From contig NC_060065.1 of NCBI RefSeq assembly GCF_020283565.1, positions 23,672,409 through 23,736,408 of the forward strand: a stretch of DNA of 64,000 bases, in the 5' to 3' direction. The DNA is from Trifolium pratense. Lineage: Eukaryota; Streptophyta; Magnoliopsida; Fabales; Fabaceae. Of this stretch, positions 22,511-33,220 are shown one piece after another. The position numbers and the translations under genes are program-made. Numbering within the stretch: the stretch's first letter is position 1; every line of letters starts with the position of its first letter. The notes under the pieces are model-generated. The model had not been told where the DNA came from and did not search any database. It saw nothing but the letters and a program-made list of their open reading frames with translations.

Positions 22511-23550
22511 TGTTGGGTTTTTGTATATTGGCTACATTTTGCAAAAACATATTTTAGCCAAGTGTTGAGACAAGTGTGCTGACCCCAAGTGTTGTGACAA
22601 ATGTTGTTACACTTTGGAACAACACCTGACTCTGTTCTGCGCGCGCCAGCTGGATGTTTTTATTTTCTACTCAATCTTTTGAAGATCTATTTGAAGAATT
22701 GTTTCAAGGTTTCTTACAGAAGAAGGCGCACGTGTTTAATGTGTTTCATGAGGCAGCTAAACCCTAGTTTTATTTTCCAAAGGAATTATATTTTTGGAAA
22801 ATATATTTTTGCGGTTTCAAAAATATAACTATTATTTTCAAAAATATATCTCTGCTGCCGCAATTCTAGAAGCCCTAATTTTGTCTTGAAGCCCAAGTCG
22901 TTCAACTACTATAAATACGAAGGCAAGCATATGGTTTCAAGCATCTAAAATCGTGTTCTTACAAAGCGTGTGTTTTAGGATTTTAGAGTGTTAATTGTGA
23001 GCCTATCTTGTGTCTCATTGATGCAAGCTTAGGACCTGAGTGTTATTGAGTTGTAAGTGTGAACTTCTCCTAAGCTTTGAAGTACGGAGATTGTTCTATT
23101 GTGTTGTGTGGTTTACTCGCAAGCTTTTAAGCAAGAGTGAATCCTAGTTTCTTAGGAGTGTGTCTCCACCTGTTGTGCTTGTGTAATTGAATAGCAGCGC
23201 TGTCTGTGTTGCTAAGGTGGGAATTGGGACGGGGTCTCATATCTAGGAGTTCCTAGGTAGAAGGGTCATTGGGTAGTGATTAAGTGAGAAGTTGTAAACG
23301 GGTGAGTTTAGCTTCGAAGTAATACTGCTGATAGTGGACTTCATTCCTGGATTGGTATCCCCCAGAGTAGGCTTTAGGCTGAACTGGGTTAACAACTCTC
23401 GTGTGTTATTTACTTTACTGTTTGTATTGTTTTAAGTTATTTGCTCTGTTTATAGACAAGTGTTGGCGCACCAGTGACAACATCTGTCTACAACAGACAA
23501 GTGTTGCTACACCTTGAGCAACACCTGTCCACTGTGTGCCAGGAATTTCA
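22511..23550 (+). repeat. B-inner 3' LTR
   Basis: TGTTGGG...ATTTCA, 1040 bp, TATAAATA at 22910-22917. Only one difference from the 5' copy was seen. Confidence 0.95.
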
Positions 23551-23555
23551 ATGAG

Positions 23556-25217
23556 AAACTTGATCCATCCATAACTAATGCAAAGAAGGAGTGGAAACAA
23601 AAGGTTGATGTAACCAACACCAAGGGTTGTGTAGCTGAAAGTTGTGAGAAAAGCTTGATTGCTCACACTTCTCTTAGAACCTCATCAAAAGAAGATTGGT
23701 ACTTTGATAGTGGTTGTTCTAAACATATGACCGGTGTTGAAAAATATTTGATGGATATAAAATCCTATGCAACAAGTTTTGTAACATTCGGAGATGGAGC
23801 TAAAGGAGAAATTAAGGGTATAGGAAGGCTGATTGACAATGGTCTACCTAAACTTGAAAATGTTCTTATTGTAAAAGGGCTAACTGCTAATCTAATTAGT
23901 ATACGCCAACTATGTGATCAAGGCATGCAAGTCAACTTTACAAAAAATGAATGTCTTGTTAGCAATGATGAAGGTGACATCCTGATGAAGGGTGTTAGAT
24001 CGAAGGATAATTGTTACTTGTGGGTTCCTCTAGAAGAAGTTAATGTATCTACATGTCTCTTAACAAAAGAAGATGAGGTTAAGTTGTGGCACCAAAAACT
24101 AGGACATCTTAACCTGAAGAGTATGAAAAGAGGTATATCTGAGGAAGCTATCAGAGGCTTACCAAACTTACAAATACAGGAAGACAACATCTGTGGCGAA
24201 TGTTAGATTGGCAAGCAAACCAAAGTGTCGCACCAAAAGCTGCAACACTTGTCCACTTCTAGAGTTCTTGAGCGACTACACATGGACTTGATGGGTCCTA
24301 TGCAAGTTGAAAGCCTTGGAGGTAAGAAATATGTTTTTGTTGTTGTTGATGATTTCTCTAGATACACTTGGGTTAACTTCATTAGGGAAAAATCTGAAAC
24401 CTTTGATAAATTCAAAGATCTTTGCTTACAACTTCAAAAAGAAAACGACTGTGGTATTTTAAGAATTAGAAGTGACCATGGAAAGGAATTTGAAAACTCT
24501 AAATTTGCTGAGTTTTGTGCTAGCTCTTTACAAAATGGTGTGGTTGAGAGAAAGAACAGAACTTTACAAGAATCTGTTAGGGTTATGTTACATGCCGAAA
24601 ACCTTCCTTATAAATTTTGGGCTGAAGCTATGAATACTGCATGTTACATCCATAATAGAGTAACATTAAGAACAGGTACTGCAACAACACTGTGTGAACT
24701 ATGGAAGAACAGAAAGCCTACTGTAAAATATTTCCTTGTGTTCAGATCAAAATGTTACATCTTGGCCGATAGAGAACCTAGGAGGAAATTGGATCCCAAA
24801 AGTGATGAGGGAATATTTCCAGGTTATTCAACCAACAGCAGAGCCTATAGAGTTTTCAATTCTAGAACGAAAACCATGATGGAATCAATCAATGTCGTAA
24901 TTGATGATACTGATTTGACAAGTATAGATTTAGCTGAAGAGACAGATGTAGTCACACCTGTCCCAACACCAGATGATGATCAAGCTGAATCTGATTCTGT
25001 TCAAGACTTTGAGCCTAATACAGAGAATTTGAGACCAAACAAAGGTCCATCAATCAGAGTTCAGAAGAACCACTCAAAGGAAATCTCTATTAGAAATCCT
25101 GACCAAGGAGTTACCATAAGAAGATCTACATATGTAATTCTCAAGAATTTGAAAGAAGAAGCTCAATCTGGAAAGTTAAGGGGCAAGCTAAGTATTTGCC
25201 TATTTAAAGAATTGTAG
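23556..25217 (+). pseudogene. B-outer pol remnant (protease, integrase; RT/RNase H deleted)
   Basis: It continues the B-outer gag frame after B-inner. The protease DSG motif and the HHCC region of integrase are readable. Lesions relative to B-inner: CAG-to-TAG nonsense at 24204-24206; about 13 residues lost just before the catalytic-Glu motif (QNGVVERKN) near 24520-24532; and after 25125 the entire reverse transcriptase/RNase H (about 1.5 kb in B-inner) is replaced by a roughly 45-bp filler before the C-terminal KLRGKL motif. The end keeps the TAG-CAGTTA readthrough stop. It cannot make a working polymerase. Confidence 0.92.
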
Positions 25218-25919
25218 CAGTTACTGCATGTAATGCGTGCAACCGCCTCTTTTCCCCCTCTCCATTGTATGGTGCACGCTAATCAAGGGAAATGTGATAT
25301 GAACTCTTCTCCTAAAGTTGATGTTAATGTTGGTACTTTTGGTAAAGTCATGATTGACTATGTGATTGATTGGCTCAAGAAAACCGTTCTTGAGACTAAT
25401 GTTGTGCAAGATGTTGACACATCTTTGGCCCGAGAGAATACACAAGGAGAAACTGTTCCTGAAATCCCCAAACATGTGACTGTTCCTGTAAATGAAAATA
25501 GCCAGGTGATGACTGATAATAAGGAAGAAGTATCTGATGAACACACTGATGTTAATTCCCCATCTAATGAGAAAAGTTGTTTGAACTTAGAGAAGTTCAT
25601 ATTGGTTGAATGGTCCCTAGAAGTGGAGGATGGACTATTCATGACAGGGTGTGTAATAGACCTGTCCATTATTATTCAGGCGTGTAGCTTTAGTGATGAT
25701 TTGTTGTATGGTTTGATTTATTTTCAAACCTATTTTAACCTGTTGCACCTAGAATGTGGAGTTTGTGCAAAGGTCATTATGTTGTGCCTAAAGTTTGTTG
25801 ATGAGTTTTCTAGTTTGAATTCCGCTGCACATATATCTGATGGAAAACTCCTGGTGATTTTGAGTGCTGAGTATGCAACACTATGTTGTTCTCTAAAGAT
25901 GTATCCTTTGGTATGGTGA
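25218..25919 (+). pseudogene. B-outer readthrough extension / 5' part of envelope-like ORF, rearranged
   Basis: In frame after the readthrough stop it encodes a leader like B-inner's (MVHAN) and an acidic, Val/Thr/Glu-rich segment with CAAGATGTTGACACATCTT motifs. From about 25590 it enters sequence with no counterpart in B-inner and becomes hydrophobic and Cys-rich up to the stop at 25919. That part does not look like a conserved domain and is probably the edge of a rearrangement. Confidence 0.5.
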
Positions 25920-26570
25920 TACTCGATGAAAGGTCCAACTAACTTGTTAGAGATGCCAAAGATACTTGAGGGTGATCTCAAGTCCACTCAAAAAGGCACT
26001 CATATATGAGTTGGTTGAAGAGAGATCTGAAGGATGTTATCAGCAATATATTTTTCCAGACCTAAGAGCCAACCTCTAGTGGCTTTGATAAAAGATCTCC
26101 TAGTATGTTCCTTGAAAAGGGAACTGATGTCCTCCCAAATGTTGGAACATCTGACCAGCATATTATGCAGTTATTAAGGGGGAGTCCTTAATCTGAAGCT
26201 GGAAGACCTTGAAGACATGTCAGACTCAATATCTTGACATCTTTATATCGAGAATTTATTTTTCTCAGTATGAATGGTGGTATTCCTCTGAAACAGGATG
26301 GAGGTTGTTTACTCTAACTTGATATTATCAAGTCTATGAGAGCATGGAACTCTTGTTTTGTTGTAGTAAAAAGCACTTCAAGGGATTATGAACATTGGAG
26401 CTGTTTCAACTTATGTTCAATGGTTAATTGTTATCTGTACTTTGGAGCGTCATCCAAATCACCTAGGATGAGCATTTTAGTTAGTTCAAGCAAGGAGGAG
26501 TTATTATTTTTGGGAGCAAAGGATTATTGTTCTTTGGTATTAAAAGTTGATCAACTACTGATGGTTGATT
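25590..26570 (+). other. Unassigned ~1-kb insert in B-outer 3' region
   Basis: This segment is absent from B-inner, which runs directly from its envelope-like N-terminus into the GASTETN motif. It contains GAGAATTTATTTTTCTCAGT (near 26251-26270), an AGGGGGAG tract (near 26170) and a CAAATGTTGGAACATCTG palindrome (26136-26153), all features of B 3' regions. It may be a scrambled or captured piece of a related element rather than host DNA. Confidence 0.45.
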
Positions 26571-28190
26571 CTCTTGTGTTCCCCTGCTATTGTTGGTGCT
26601 TCCACTGAGACCAATGATGCTGTTGCTGATGAGTCTCTTCAGAAAACTGCTCCTGAGACTCATGTTGCGCCAAATGTTGCAACACATGGCGTTGCGCCAA
26701 ATGTTGTGCCAGATGTTACCATATCTTTGGCAGAGGATAATATAGTGGACTATTCTGAGTCTGATGAGAGTCCCCAACCTAAGGATGCTGATAAAGAAAC
26801 TGTTCCTGATAAGGTTGTAGATGAAAATCCTGAGGTTATAATTGTTAATGAAACAACTGTGAGTGAAAAGTCTATTCCTGCAAATTCTGAAGCTAGTGTG
26901 GCTAGGAGGACTAGAAGTAGGGCTGGTAAAGGTGTAGAGGCTACTAACACACCTGTCCAAACACCCAAACCATCTAGGGCTGAAAAAGTTACTGGTAAAA
27001 AGCCCCTATATGGACCTCCAAAACCTGTAAGTAAGGTGGTTCCTAGAACTGAGACTAGGAAAAGGAAGGCTCCACCAACTAGTGATTCTGATTTTGAGCC
27101 AGAGACAGATGTTGCTGCATCTGGCAGCACATCTAGGAAGAGTATAGGAAGGAAGAAGGTTCCTCAAACTGTTCCCTATGCTCCTTTGGATAATGTCTCA
27201 TTTCATCTGGAGAATGGGTCTGCAAGATGGAAGTATGTGTATCACAGGAGGTTAGCTCTGGAAAGGAATTTGAAAAATGATATTCTTGAATGTCCAAGTA
27301 TTGTTGAAGCTCTTGAGTATGCAGGATTAATGAAAACAATGGTTGGTTTGGACAAGTGCTATGACAGGCTTGTCAAAGAATTTTTGATTAATGTGGCTGC
27401 AAACTGTAATGATCCAGCAAGTCCTGAATACAGGCAGGTATTTGTTCGTGGGAAGTGTGTTCAATTCTCTCCAACAGTGATCAACCAATATTTGCAAAGG
27501 GATTCTGATGAAGTGGCTCCTCTTAAAGTCACAGACAATGAGGTCTGCAAGGTCCTCACAGGTGGCAGGATCAAGGTATGGCCAAGCAAGGCAAAGTTGG
27601 CTGCAACTTCTCTCTCTCCATTTTATGCTGTTTTGAATAGGATAGCTGCACACAATTGGGTCCCTACAACCCATTCAGGTGATGTAGCCAGAGGATTGGG
27701 AAAGTTCATATATGTTGTGGGTACCAAGGCCAAATTTGATTATGGATCTTATTTCTTTCAAGAAACTTTAAGTCATGCTCTGACATATGCTGTTGAGAAG
27801 CCAGTTGCTCTCCCCACTCTGCTATGCAATATCATTCTTGAGCAACACCCAGATATTCTGAGAAGTACTGATGTTCCTTGTAAAAGGAAAGGGGTGTTGG
27901 TTATTGAGCAGAGACTGTTGGATGGGACAAATGTTGCAGCAGGTGTTGGCACATCTGTCCAGACTGGTGTACTTTCAAGGAAGCAGATGATTGCTGATCT
28001 TACTGAGACTAGCAGAGCCCTTGAGGCTAGAAAATTGAAAATTGATCGTGTGATTGAGGCACTAAAGGCTGAGGAGGCTGCTGAGACTATTGAGGGTGAG
28101 CCCAATGGACAAGAAGGAGAATGCACTAGTGACTCTGAGGATGGCTCTGAGGATGTGATGGAGGACTCTGATGAAAGTTCTTCAATATGA
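26565..28190 (+). CDS. B-outer envelope-like ORF (541 aa, main part)
   Basis: It is open from 26565 to the stop at 28190. It is homologous to B-inner's ORF from the GASTETN motif onward, but has 177 extra codons (26649-27180) before the PLDNVSFHLENG core. The extra part has Val/Ala/Pro-rich repeats (VAPNVATHG, VAPNVVPDV), basic clusters (ARRTRSRAGKG, RKRKAPP) followed by Ser/Asp (TSDSDFEPETD), and resembles the equivalent part of element E's ORF. The core ends in the same acidic tail. No promoter or start is obvious. It is probably an internal part of a longer original ORF broken at its 5' end by the 25590-26570 insert. Role unknown; nuclear localisation is plausible. Confidence 0.75.
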   Translation: MILLCSPAIVGASTETNDAVADESLQKTAPETHVAPNVATHGVAPNVVPDVTISLAEDNIVDYSESDESPQPKDADKETVPDKVVDENPEVIIVNETTVSEKSIPANSEASVARRTRSRAGKGVEATNTPVQTPKPSRAEKVTGKKPLYGPPKPVSKVVPRTETRKRKAPPTSDSDFEPETDVAASGSTSRKSIGRKKVPQTVPYAPLDNVSFHLENGSARWKYVYHRRLALERNLKNDILECPSIVEALEYAGLMKTMVGLDKCYDRLVKEFLINVAANCNDPASPEYRQVFVRGKCVQFSPTVINQYLQRDSDEVAPLKVTDNEVCKVLTGGRIKVWPSKAKLAATSLSPFYAVLNRIAAHNWVPTTHSGDVARGLGKFIYVVGTKAKFDYGSYFFQETLSHALTYAVEKPVALPTLLCNIILEQHPDILRSTDVPCKRKGVLVIEQRLLDGTNVAAGVGTSVQTGVLSRKQMIADLTETSRALEARKLKIDRVIEALKAEEAAETIEGEPNGQEGECTSDSEDGSEDVMEDSDESSSI

Positions 28191-28988
28191 TTTCTGATGT
28201 TTCCTTATATTTGTTTCTGATATACTTTTGGTGTTTCTTTGCTGTTCCTTTTATGGGCAAGGCCCTGGATTTCTAGCACCTGTGTGTGCTCTATGGTCTG
28301 TAATAATTGCACCCTGACACTTCTATTTCCTATGCATGATGTTTGTCTAAATTATGGCTAAAAAGGGGGAGTAGTGTGTGTGTGTGACAAGTGGGTGGAC
28401 AGATGTTCTCACATCTGGTGACTGTGTTGCATGAATTGTTCGTATGCTCGTATTGAGGGGGAGTGTGAGTAATATGCATGTACTAAGGGGGAGTAGTGAA
28501 TATTCTTTCTTTATCTGGTGTGCGTATGCATGAATTCAGGGGGAGTGTGAGTGATAATATCTCTTGATCGCCTGAATATATTTAACGACAAATGTTGTGC
28601 CAAGTGTTATGGCACCTGACTAATGAGTCCACTATCCATTATGACTGAGAATTTATTTTTCTCAGATGCTTATGGGAATTTATTTTTCCCTGTTGTTCTT
28701 ATGATGAATGGATGCGCGTTAAACTATTAGGAGTTTATTTCTCCTACTTCTTAGCATCTACTATGGGAGTTAATTTCTCCCTTGTGTTGTTCCATGAGGC
28801 TAGTTGTGTTTTATTCCGCTGTTGCATTGCCTCTGATGCTACTTGACTATCTTGAAAGTAGTTTTTATTATGTGTTACTTTCTTTCCTAGTTGTGTGATC
28901 ATGTTGACTCGAAGGAAAGGTAATACTGTATCTCTCTCTATATACTGGTCTAATATTGTTTTAGCCAAAATTTGCCAAAGGGGGAGAT
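28191..28988 (+). other. B-outer 3' region with multiple polypurine tracts
   Basis: AGGGGGAG tracts are near 28363, 28456, 28486, 28538 and 28977, the last abutting the LTR. Palindromes CAGATGT-N4-ACATCTG at 28400-28417 and CAAGTGT-N4-GCACCTG at 28601-28618 match the B-inner positions. Confidence 0.85.
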
Positions 28989-30030
28989 TGTTGGGTTTTT
29001 GTAAGTTGGCTACATTTTGCAAAAACATATTTTAGCCAAGTGTTGAGACAAGTGTGCTGACCCCAAGTGTTGTGACAAATGTTGTTACACTTTGGAACAA
29101 CACCTGACTCTGTTCTGCGCGCGCCAGCTGGATGTTTTTATTTTCTACTCAATCTTTTGAAGATCTGTTTGAAGAATTATTTCGTGGTTTCTTATACAAC
29201 AAGGCGCACGTGATCAATGTGTTTCAGAAGGCAGCTGAACCCTAGTTCTATTTTCCAAAGGAATTATATTTTTGGAAAATATATTTTTGCGGTTTCAAAA
29301 ATATAACTATTATTTTCAAAAATATATCTCTGCTGCCGCAATTCTAGAAGCCCTAATTTTGTCTTGAAGCCCAAGTCATTCTACTACTATAAATACGAAG
29401 GCAAGCATATGGTTTCAAGCATCTAAAATCGTGTTCTTAAAAAGCGTGTGTTATTAGGGTTTTAGAGTGTTAATTGTGAGCCTTTCTTGTATCTCATTGA
29501 TGCAAGCTTAGGACCTGTGTTTTACTGAGTTGTAATTGTGAACTTCTCCTAAGCTTTGAAGTACGGAGATTGTTCTATTGTGTTGTGTGGTTTACTCGCA
29601 AGCTTTTAAGCAAGAGTGAATCCTAGTTTCTTAGGAGTGTGTCTCCACCTGTTGTGATTGTTGAATTGAATAACAACGCTGTCTGTGTTGTTAAGGTGGG
29701 AATTGGGACGGGGTCTCATATCTAGGAGTTCCTAGGTAGAAGTGTCATTGGGTAGTGATTAAGTGAGAAGTTGTAAACGGGTGAGTTTAGCTTCAAAGTA
29801 ATACTGCTGATAGTGGACTTCATTCCTGGATTGGTATCCCCCAGAGTAGGCTTTAGGCTGAACTGGGTTAACAACTCTTGTGTGTTATTTACTTTACTGT
29901 TTGTATTGTTTTATGTTATTTGCTCTGTTCTGTAGACAAGTGTTGGCGCACCGGTAGCAACATCTGTCTACAACAGACAAGTGTTGATACACCTTGATCA
30001 ACACCTGTCCACTGTGTGCCAGGAATTTCA
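28989..30030 (+). repeat. B-outer 3' LTR
   Basis: 1042 bp, TATAAATA at 29388-29395. It is followed by TSD GAGAT (30031-30035). Confidence 0.95.
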
Positions 30031-30035
30031 GAGAT

Positions 30036-30741
30036 GAAGAAAGAAAATGAGAAATTACAAATCTTGAATGATAAATATTTCAAAATTATTCAAGAATTGC
30101 AATACTCTCATCTTAATATGTTTGAGCAACAAAAGATTCTCCATGATAAACAAACCACTAATCATCTTTTAGAATGTTCTAAAGTTCATGAAAATGATGT
30201 TGTTTTAAAAGAAAATATTTCAGATTTGGAAAAAGACATAACTAGCTCTGTAAAATCTACAAAGAATTTTCAAAACATTAAGGAATCACAAGTTATAATC
30301 TTTGACAAAACTAGTTTAGGTTGTAGAACTTTTCAAAAACAAAAGACATTTGAGGATTGTTTTGTTCCTCATAAAGATCAAAGAATACAAAGATACAAAT
30401 GCTCATATTGTTCCAAATATGGTCATATTGAATCCTTTTGTTTTAAGAAAAAATTCAAAAGAAAAGAACATTCTCATCAGAAACAAGAACAGTCTCAGAA
30501 TGTTCTGAAAATGCATTTTTATTTAAAATCTTCCTATAAGAGATCAACTTATTATCATAAGAAGAAATCTTATAAGAGGAACAACACTAACCTCCAAGGA
30601 CCCAAATCACTATGGGTACCAAAATCATTATTAACTTGTGTTGCAGGAATGTCTTTAAGCAATCAAGAAAAAGCTTTGAGGCTTGGAAAATTGATGCTCA
30701 AGGAATATGACTTTAGAAAGACAATATTTCCTCACATTTAA
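30036..30741 (+). pseudogene. SIRE-A Gag, second fragment (coiled coil and zinc knuckle)
   Basis: It continues the frame interrupted at 11092. It has a long coiled coil (MKKENEKLQIL onward), then a second CCHC knuckle (CSYCSKYGHIESFC) and a Lys/His-rich tail, then ends at TAA 30739-30741. The layout of knuckle, coiled coil, knuckle is the same as in B Gag, which supports a Sirevirus assignment. Near 30640 the frame reads SLLTCVAGMSLSNQEK rather than a protease, so the protease region is lost or scrambled. Confidence 0.75.
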
Positions 30742-33220
30742 AAAGGGAGGAATGGTGAATCTACAACCGTTGCAATCATCGACAAAAATCAAACCAAAGG
30801 TACATGTATCATTAAGTAAATTGATTTTGCATAAATTAAGGATGATTGATATGTTAAAGGTCTAACACATAACTTCATTAAATTTTTGGAAAATTGGAAT
30901 TAAAGTTATTTCATACTCATCCTCATGATTATGATACTTAGATGATTTTTAAATCAAATCATGTTTTAATGCCCTTGAAAAAGATAAATATTTTGGACAT
31001 AAAATGGCCTGTCAATTAAGTATGAAAACTTTGGCAAATTTATTCAATTTTGATCTAGTTAGATATTTGTTAAAAATTGGTTTTGAATATGATAAAGTTT
31101 GTGAAACTTGTATTTATTATGTAAAGAGTATTCTTCATTTGAAAAATACAATTTTAACCAAAAATCTTTTTGAACCACTTTATATTGATTTATTTGTTCA
31201 TTACAAAACTACTAGTCTTTTCACTTTGTACTACTTGATGATTTATTCAACTTGGACTTTATTTTTAAAGCAAAAGAACAATTTCTTTTAAGGTTTTTAA
31301 AGTTTTGTGAAAAATGTTCAAACTTTAAAAACTCAAAAACCATCTCTTAGTAGTAGTGATCATGGGGAGATTATGAAAAACTATATATCAAAACATTCTT
31401 TGAAGAAAATGATATTTCATTTGATTTTCTTGATTTAGAATTTCAGCAAAAACAAAATTGTTATAAAGAAAAATTCATTAAATGAAATATTTTTAATCAA
31501 GTGTTGAAAAATATTTTTGAAAGAAACCATAGACATTGCATATGTTTTTGCATCATGTTTCTACTTGAGTAAAACTCCAATCCATGTGAAAATATAGAAA
31601 TCCAATCATATCATGCTTTTATTTTTTTTTGTCATTACTATAATTTGGCATAGCAAAAAAAAATATTAAGAAGATTTTTTAAAATTATCAAAAACATAGT
31701 TTTTGGGATACTCTCTTCATTCTCTAAAGTTACAGTATATGTAATTTCAAATTTACAAGTTGTATAAATCATGTTAATTACTTTTGATGAGTTTGACAAG
31801 TTTTATGATAAGAGAAAAGATAATGGTGTTAATGATGATACACAACTACGAGAAGAAACCATGAATCAAAAGTTTAAGATTGTTCAAACATCACCTCTAC
31901 AAATACATCTGAAGAGTTTGAAGTTGACTTACTATCATACTCATGATTGAATCATTAATAGCTCCATTGAAAGAATAAGAACTGAATTTTCTATTGAAGA
32001 AAATGGACGGATGGAAAATGAATAAGTATGTGGATGTCATTCTTGAATGATCGTAATGTTCTCCCAATTATAAGAATGTTCACCATTGGAAGGAGCCATG
32101 GTATATGAAGACAACTTGTACACTCCTGTTCAAGTAAGAAGAAATGAGTTGATCCAAGAAATGTTCATTGAAAGCTGAGATTATTAAAGGAGTACAATCT
32201 GAGAACGTTCTTGCTGCTATGATAACAACTGCCAAAGGAAAATGATCTCTCATTGAGTGTACTGAATCTTAGTCTAAGTTCATTCCCTTTGTGGACCTTG
32301 ATGCATGCATCGCTGCATTTTGACTCAAGTATATTGGTGTTGATCTCACTCCTTCACAAAGCTACTACAAGAGTTCTTGGAGAATTTTCAACCACACCTC
32401 ATTTTTTTTAACCACTTTGTGTTCTCTCCTTCTGTGAATCACTGTCAAAGATCTTGATTCATTTCTTAGCTATGAATTCCAAAACAAAAAATTGCTCAAA
32501 ATACCAAGCCCAAAAACCCCAGAATATTTGTTTCCATATTCTCTACATCCGTTGCACCAGTTTGAGATGAAGCAAACATCAGGCTTAAGCGTTCTAAGAT
32601 GGGACTTTGAAAAAGAGAGCAACTTGGATGAGTTACTTTATACTTTGTTGGATCCAGTAGATTAATCTGAGAACGTTCTTCCTGCCAAGTCAACAAGTGA
32701 AAAGGCAAAGAAGTTCTACTTGAAGATAACCAATTGCAGCTCTAATTTTTAACCTTGATACCTCATTATTCAAGCATTAACATTGGTATTGGACCAACAT
32801 CTTCTCAAACTATTGACTAAGATACTTGAGAGATGATGAATTTATTCAACATTGGAAAATGCTCTAAAAGATAAAACTTTTCTCCTCAAACGTCAACCAA
32901 GTGTCTTATATTTACAATGGCGAGCATGTGGTGAAATTTCAAACAATTGAAGAAGCTCCCATCATTGAATCTCAAGTGAGGAAATCCATTATATAAGGTA
33001 CACAAAATGCTAGATCTTATAACATTTGCATTATATTAAGCTTGAATACATTTATGCAATGTTATTATGTGATTGATTTGATGATCTTGAAATTTAGAAT
33101 TCAGTATGAAATTTTCTGTATATGACTTTAAAAGCTTAAATTGCATATCATAGTTTGTTAATGACTAGTATGTGCATATGCATAATTCATATCTTTAATA
33201 ATTCATATCTTTAATGCACT
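30742..33220 (+). pseudogene. SIRE-A degenerate pol and 3' ORF remnants
   Basis: A 95-codon open piece at 31004-31291 resembles the pre-integrase and integrase start of SIRE elements (CETCIYY for the zinc pair; EPLYIDLF for the first catalytic Asp region; YSTWTLFLK) with many substitutions and gaps. Downstream to 33215 I can read only short pieces, including a possible ATG-initiated 3' ORF start at 32473 (MNSKTKN) that soon meets stops. No reverse transcriptase motif survives. AGAACGTTCT palindromes lie at 32202-32211 and 32670-32679. The segment ends with GCACT (33216-33220), the TSD of element C. Confidence 0.65.

Larger units (their letters stand above)
13980..23550 (+). mobile_element. 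B-inner: structurally complete Sirevirus-type copia element
   Basis: The LTRs are 13980-15019 and 22511-23550, both 1040 bp, with one difference found by eye (G/A in GAAGATCT[G/A]TTT). The TSD is AAGAG (13975-13979) versus ATGAG (23551-23555), one mismatch. The order is LTR, perfect tRNA-Met-type primer site, open gag-pol, readthrough stop, envelope-like ORF, PPT cluster, LTR. Every catalytic motif I looked for is present. It is inserted in the gag of its sibling B-outer, between the second zinc knuckle and the protease. This is the best candidate in the window for an autonomous, recently active element. Confidence 0.96.
11093..30030 (+). mobile_element. B-outer: Sirevirus-type copia element inserted in SIRE-A gag
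   Basis: The LTRs are 11093-12134 and 28989-30030, both 1042 bp. I found one difference by eye. The 5-bp TSD GAGAT is at 11088-11092 and 30031-30035. The gag is open until B-inner interrupts it at 13979. Pol resumes at 23556 with a nonsense codon, a small integrase deletion and loss of reverse transcriptase/RNase H. The envelope-like ORF and PPT cluster follow. The near-identical LTRs mean a very recent insertion, so the pol lesions may predate it. Confidence 0.95.

Noticed and set aside
27773..28126. Minus-strand ORFs opposite the envelope-like genes
   Set aside because: Shadow frames of a well-supported plus-strand coding sequence; no own motifs.
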